Below are positions 6,171 through 7,681 of a stretch of 7,681 bases of DNA, piece by piece. The notes under the pieces are model-generated. The model was not told where the DNA came from and ran no database searches. It was given only the letters and a program-made list of their open reading frames with translations. The stretch comes from SHLJ01 sp041618535. Lineage in GTDB: Bacteria; Bacteroidota; Bacteroidia; Flavobacteriales; Flavobacteriaceae. How positions within the stretch are numbered: position 1 is the stretch's first letter; every line of letters starts with the position of its first letter. The stretch spans positions 1 to 7,681 of the forward strand of contig JBFKFP010000136.1 in NCBI GenBank assembly GCA_041618535.1, in the 5' to 3' direction. Position numbers and translations under genes: made by a program.

Positions 6171-6725
6171 TCACTTCCATTTGATATTACAACCAATGGA
6201 CGGCTTTTGAGGTTTATGGTTAACAGAACCGGATAGCAGGCAGTCCAGGGCATGATGAAGGTCTTCACCGGTAACCGGAATGCCATTATCAGGCCTTGAA
6301 CCATCGAGCTGACCCCTGTAAACCAGTTTTAAATCCCTGTCGAATAAATAAATATCTGGCGTACAGGCAGCATCATATGCCCTTGCTACTTCCTGAGTTT
6401 CATCATAGAGATAAGGAAACGGATAACCCAGGTTTGCGGCCTGCTCCCACATCTTTTCTGGACTGTCCTGGGGATAGTTCTCCACATCGTTGCTTGAAAT
6501 TGCAATAAAAGCAATCCCATTACCTAAATACTTATTGGCGGTCCGTACCAGCTGATCATTCACATGAACAACAAAGGGGCAGTGATTGCAGATAAACATC
6601 ACGACAGTCCCTTCTTCACCTTTCAGGTCGTTTAATTTTAAACGCTGCTGACTAACGGTATCAAAAAGCTCAAATTCTGGTGCACGCGTCCCTAAAGGGA
6701 GCATATTAGACGGAGTTCTGGCCAT
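6171..6725 (-). CDS. Thioredoxin-fold protein, AhpC/TSA-like, CNHC motif
   Basis: A 184-residue redoxin-type protein with a thioredoxin fold. An N-terminal APEFEL (15-20) and a peroxiredoxin-like lead precede the active site FICNHCPFV (44-52), a CxxC motif with C46 and C49. The cis-proline loop is at ACTPD (120-124). The C-terminal SIGCNIKWK (176-184) is typical of this uncharacterised thioredoxin subfamily. No signal peptide or membrane anchor is seen, so it is probably a cytoplasmic thiol-disulfide protein; substrate unknown. Extra cysteines C121, C162 and C179 could take part in disulfide exchange. The ATG at 6725 is used, with an in-frame alternative ATG at codon 8. The gene diverges from the csaA-like gene across a 47-bp gap and may form a two-gene unit with the downstream lipoprotein gene. 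Confidence 0.9.
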   Translation of the reverse strand: MARTPSNMLPLGTRAPEFELFDTVSQQRLKLNDLKGEEGTVVMFICNHCPFVVHVNDQLVRTANKYLGNGIAFIAISSNDVENYPQDSPEKMWEQAANLGYPFPYLYDETQEVARAYDAACTPDIYLFDRDLKLVYRGQLDGSRPDNGIPVTGEDLHHALDCLLSGSVNHKPQKPSIGCNIKWK

Positions 6726-6772
6726 AAGATTTGATTTCCCTGCAATATCGCAATAATTCGTATTTTTAAAAA
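6726..6772. promoter_or_regulatory. 47-bp divergent gap between the thioredoxin-like and csaA-like genes
   Basis: Both divergent genes should have promoters in or near this short AT-rich gap. On the plus strand TATTTTTA (6761-6768) lacks only the final G of TAnnTTTG and sits just before the csaA-like ATG, but the only TTTG upstream (6730-6733) is 27 nt away, too far. No clear minus-strand element is seen. The leader before the csaA-like ATG is A-rich. Confidence 0.25.
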
Positions 6773-7108
6773 ATGAGCGATACTATAAATTTTGACGATT
6801 TTTCCAGGGTTGACCTGCGGGTAGGTACTATAATTGAAGTGCACGATTTTCCGGAGGCTCGAAATCCGGCTTTTAAACTCGTAATTGATTTTGGCGAATT
6901 GGGAACGAGAAGGTCATCTGCCCAGATCACAACTCTTTATAACAAGGATGAACTGCTTAACAAAAGGGTGGTCGCCGTCCTCAACTTCCCTGAAAAGAAA
7001 ATTGCTGACTTTAAAAGTGAGTGCCTCATACTGGGAGCCGTGGAAGGGCGGAATGTTATCTTATTAACACCTTCCGATGAGGTCTCAAATGGGTCTGCGG
7101 TTTCATGA
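6773..7108 (+). CDS. csaA: CsaA-like tRNA-binding (OB-fold) protein
   Basis: A 111-residue single-domain tRNA-binding protein, full length for the CsaA family and related to the C-terminal domain of methionyl-tRNA synthetase and to YgjH/Trbp111-type proteins. Family landmarks: FSRVDLRVGTIIEVHDFPEAR (starting at 10), FKLVIDFG (34-41), RRSSAQIT (46-53), VVAVLNFPEKKI (66-77), SECLILGAV (82-90) and the final LLTPSDEVSNG. CsaA was described in Bacillus as having chaperone or export-related activity; the structural fold is that of a dimeric tRNA binder, so the real substrate is uncertain. Cytoplasmic. Its TGA stop overlaps the ATG of the following transporter gene (ATGA, 7105-7108), so the two should be cotranscribed and may be translationally coupled. 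Confidence 0.93.
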   Translation: MSDTINFDDFSRVDLRVGTIIEVHDFPEARNPAFKLVIDFGELGTRRSSAQITTLYNKDELLNKRVVAVLNFPEKKIADFKSECLILGAVEGRNVILLTPSDEVSNGSAVS

Positions 7109-7681
7109 TCTGTCAGGAAATAGATGAGGCACGAATAATCTTCGATGAGCAGAGTCAGACCCTGCTTAACTTTACCCTGGCAGCATTTATGTTTGTAGTG
7201 GCCCTGGGGATCAGGGTGGATGACTTCAGGAAGCTGTTGAAGAATCCTAAGCTGATCCTGCTTGGTGTTATCAGCCAATTTATACTGTTACCCTTGCTGA
7301 CCTTTCTTCTTGTTATATCCATTGAACCGGCCCCGAGCATAGCCCTTGGAATGATACTCATAGCAGCCTGCCCGGGTGGTAACATTTCGAACTTTTTAAC
7401 ACATCTTGCCAAGGGTAATTCTGCCCTGTCTGTGAGCCTTACGGCCTTTGCCACTTCCATGGCTATAGTCTTGACCCCTCTGAATTTTCAGCTTTACGGC
7501 AGCTTATATGAGCCTACCGCGGTGATTTTAAGGCAGGTTGAGGTAGATCCCTGGAAATTGATGAAAATGGTGGTCATAATCCTTGGGATTCCCCTCGTTT
7601 TAGGGATGATCTTGAAGGCCAGGCAAGACGAATTGGCGAAAAAAATCTCCAGAATTCTGAAGCCCGTATCAATTACAGCAT
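7105..7681 (+). CDS. Bile acid:sodium symporter (BASS/SBF) family transporter, 3'-truncated by window edge
   Basis: An open frame from ATG at 7105 to the window end, 192 complete codons with no stop. The protein is strongly hydrophobic, with predicted membrane segments at about 20-36, 48-71, 78-95, 106-128 and 154-170. It carries the family's core signature AACPGGNISNFLTHLAKGN (87-105) followed by a small-residue-rich helix (ALSVSLTAFATSMA). Full-length members are about 300-330 residues, so roughly 110-140 are missing. Family members are sodium-coupled symporters of organic anions in the inner membrane; bile acids themselves are unlikely to be the substrate in this organism, and the true substrate is unknown. 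The ATGA overlap with the csaA-like stop supports both this start and an operon. The short acidic N-terminus (MICQEIDEAR) precedes the first helix, as expected. Confidence 0.9.
   Translation, partial: MICQEIDEARIIFDEQSQTLLNFTLAAFMFVVALGIRVDDFRKLLKNPKLILLGVISQFILLPLLTFLLVISIEPAPSIALGMILIAACPGGNISNFLTHLAKGNSALSVSLTAFATSMAIVLTPLNFQLYGSLYEPTAVILRQVEVDPWKLMKMVVIILGIPLVLGMILKARQDELAKKISRILKPVSITA

Noticed and set aside
6937..7460. Minus-strand frames of 113 and 101 codons at the right edge
   Set aside because: They are antisense to the csaA-like gene and to the BASS transporter, whose signatures are clear on the plus strand.

Overview
The window looks like ordinary chromosomal DNA of a member of Bacteroidota, most likely the Flavobacteriaceae. 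Several signs agree. A TAnnTTTG-type -7 element (TATCTTTG) precedes the peptidyl-prolyl isomerase gene. Start codons have A-rich leaders and no clear Shine-Dalgarno sequence. The RecQ is of a kind that has lost its zinc-binding cysteines. There is a cyclophilin-FKBP fusion protein and a lipoprotein with 21-residue leucine-rich repeats. No mobile element, phage gene, CRISPR array, tRNA or rRNA is visible. No gap between genes exceeds 125 bp.

Layout from left to right: recQ helicase (5' end cut off, +); a cytoplasmic cyclophilin-FKBP dual peptidyl-prolyl isomerase (+); convergent to it, on the minus strand, an RskA-type anti-sigma factor preceded by its overlapping ECF sigma factor gene; diverging from the sigma gene, a secreted fasciclin (FAS1) protein (+) closed by a strong UUCG-loop terminator; a YfiT/DinB-family protein (+); convergent to that, a leucine-rich-repeat lipoprotein preceded by a thioredoxin-like protein (both -); then, diverging, a CsaA-like tRNA-binding protein (+) that overlaps by ATGA with a bile acid:sodium symporter family transporter, which runs off the right edge.

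The most coherent functional unit is the sigma / anti-sigma / fasciclin block at 2881-4821. The membrane-anchored RskA-like protein would hold the sigma factor inactive, and the adjacent divergent fasciclin gene is a natural target. This parallels the SigK-RskA pair of Mycobacterium tuberculosis, which controls the fasciclin-domain proteins MPT70 and MPT83. The 125-bp divergent region contains no TAnnTTTG housekeeping element in either orientation, which is compatible with control by the ECF factor. The other genes look like housekeeping or stress functions (DNA repair, protein folding, thiol chemistry, tRNA binding, transport) packed tightly. Two convergent pairs have almost no space between their stop codons.

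I found no clear case of a wholly undescribed system. The items worth a second look are the sigma/anti-sigma/fasciclin triad, the zinc-less RecQ, the dual isomerase, and the CsaA-transporter coupling.
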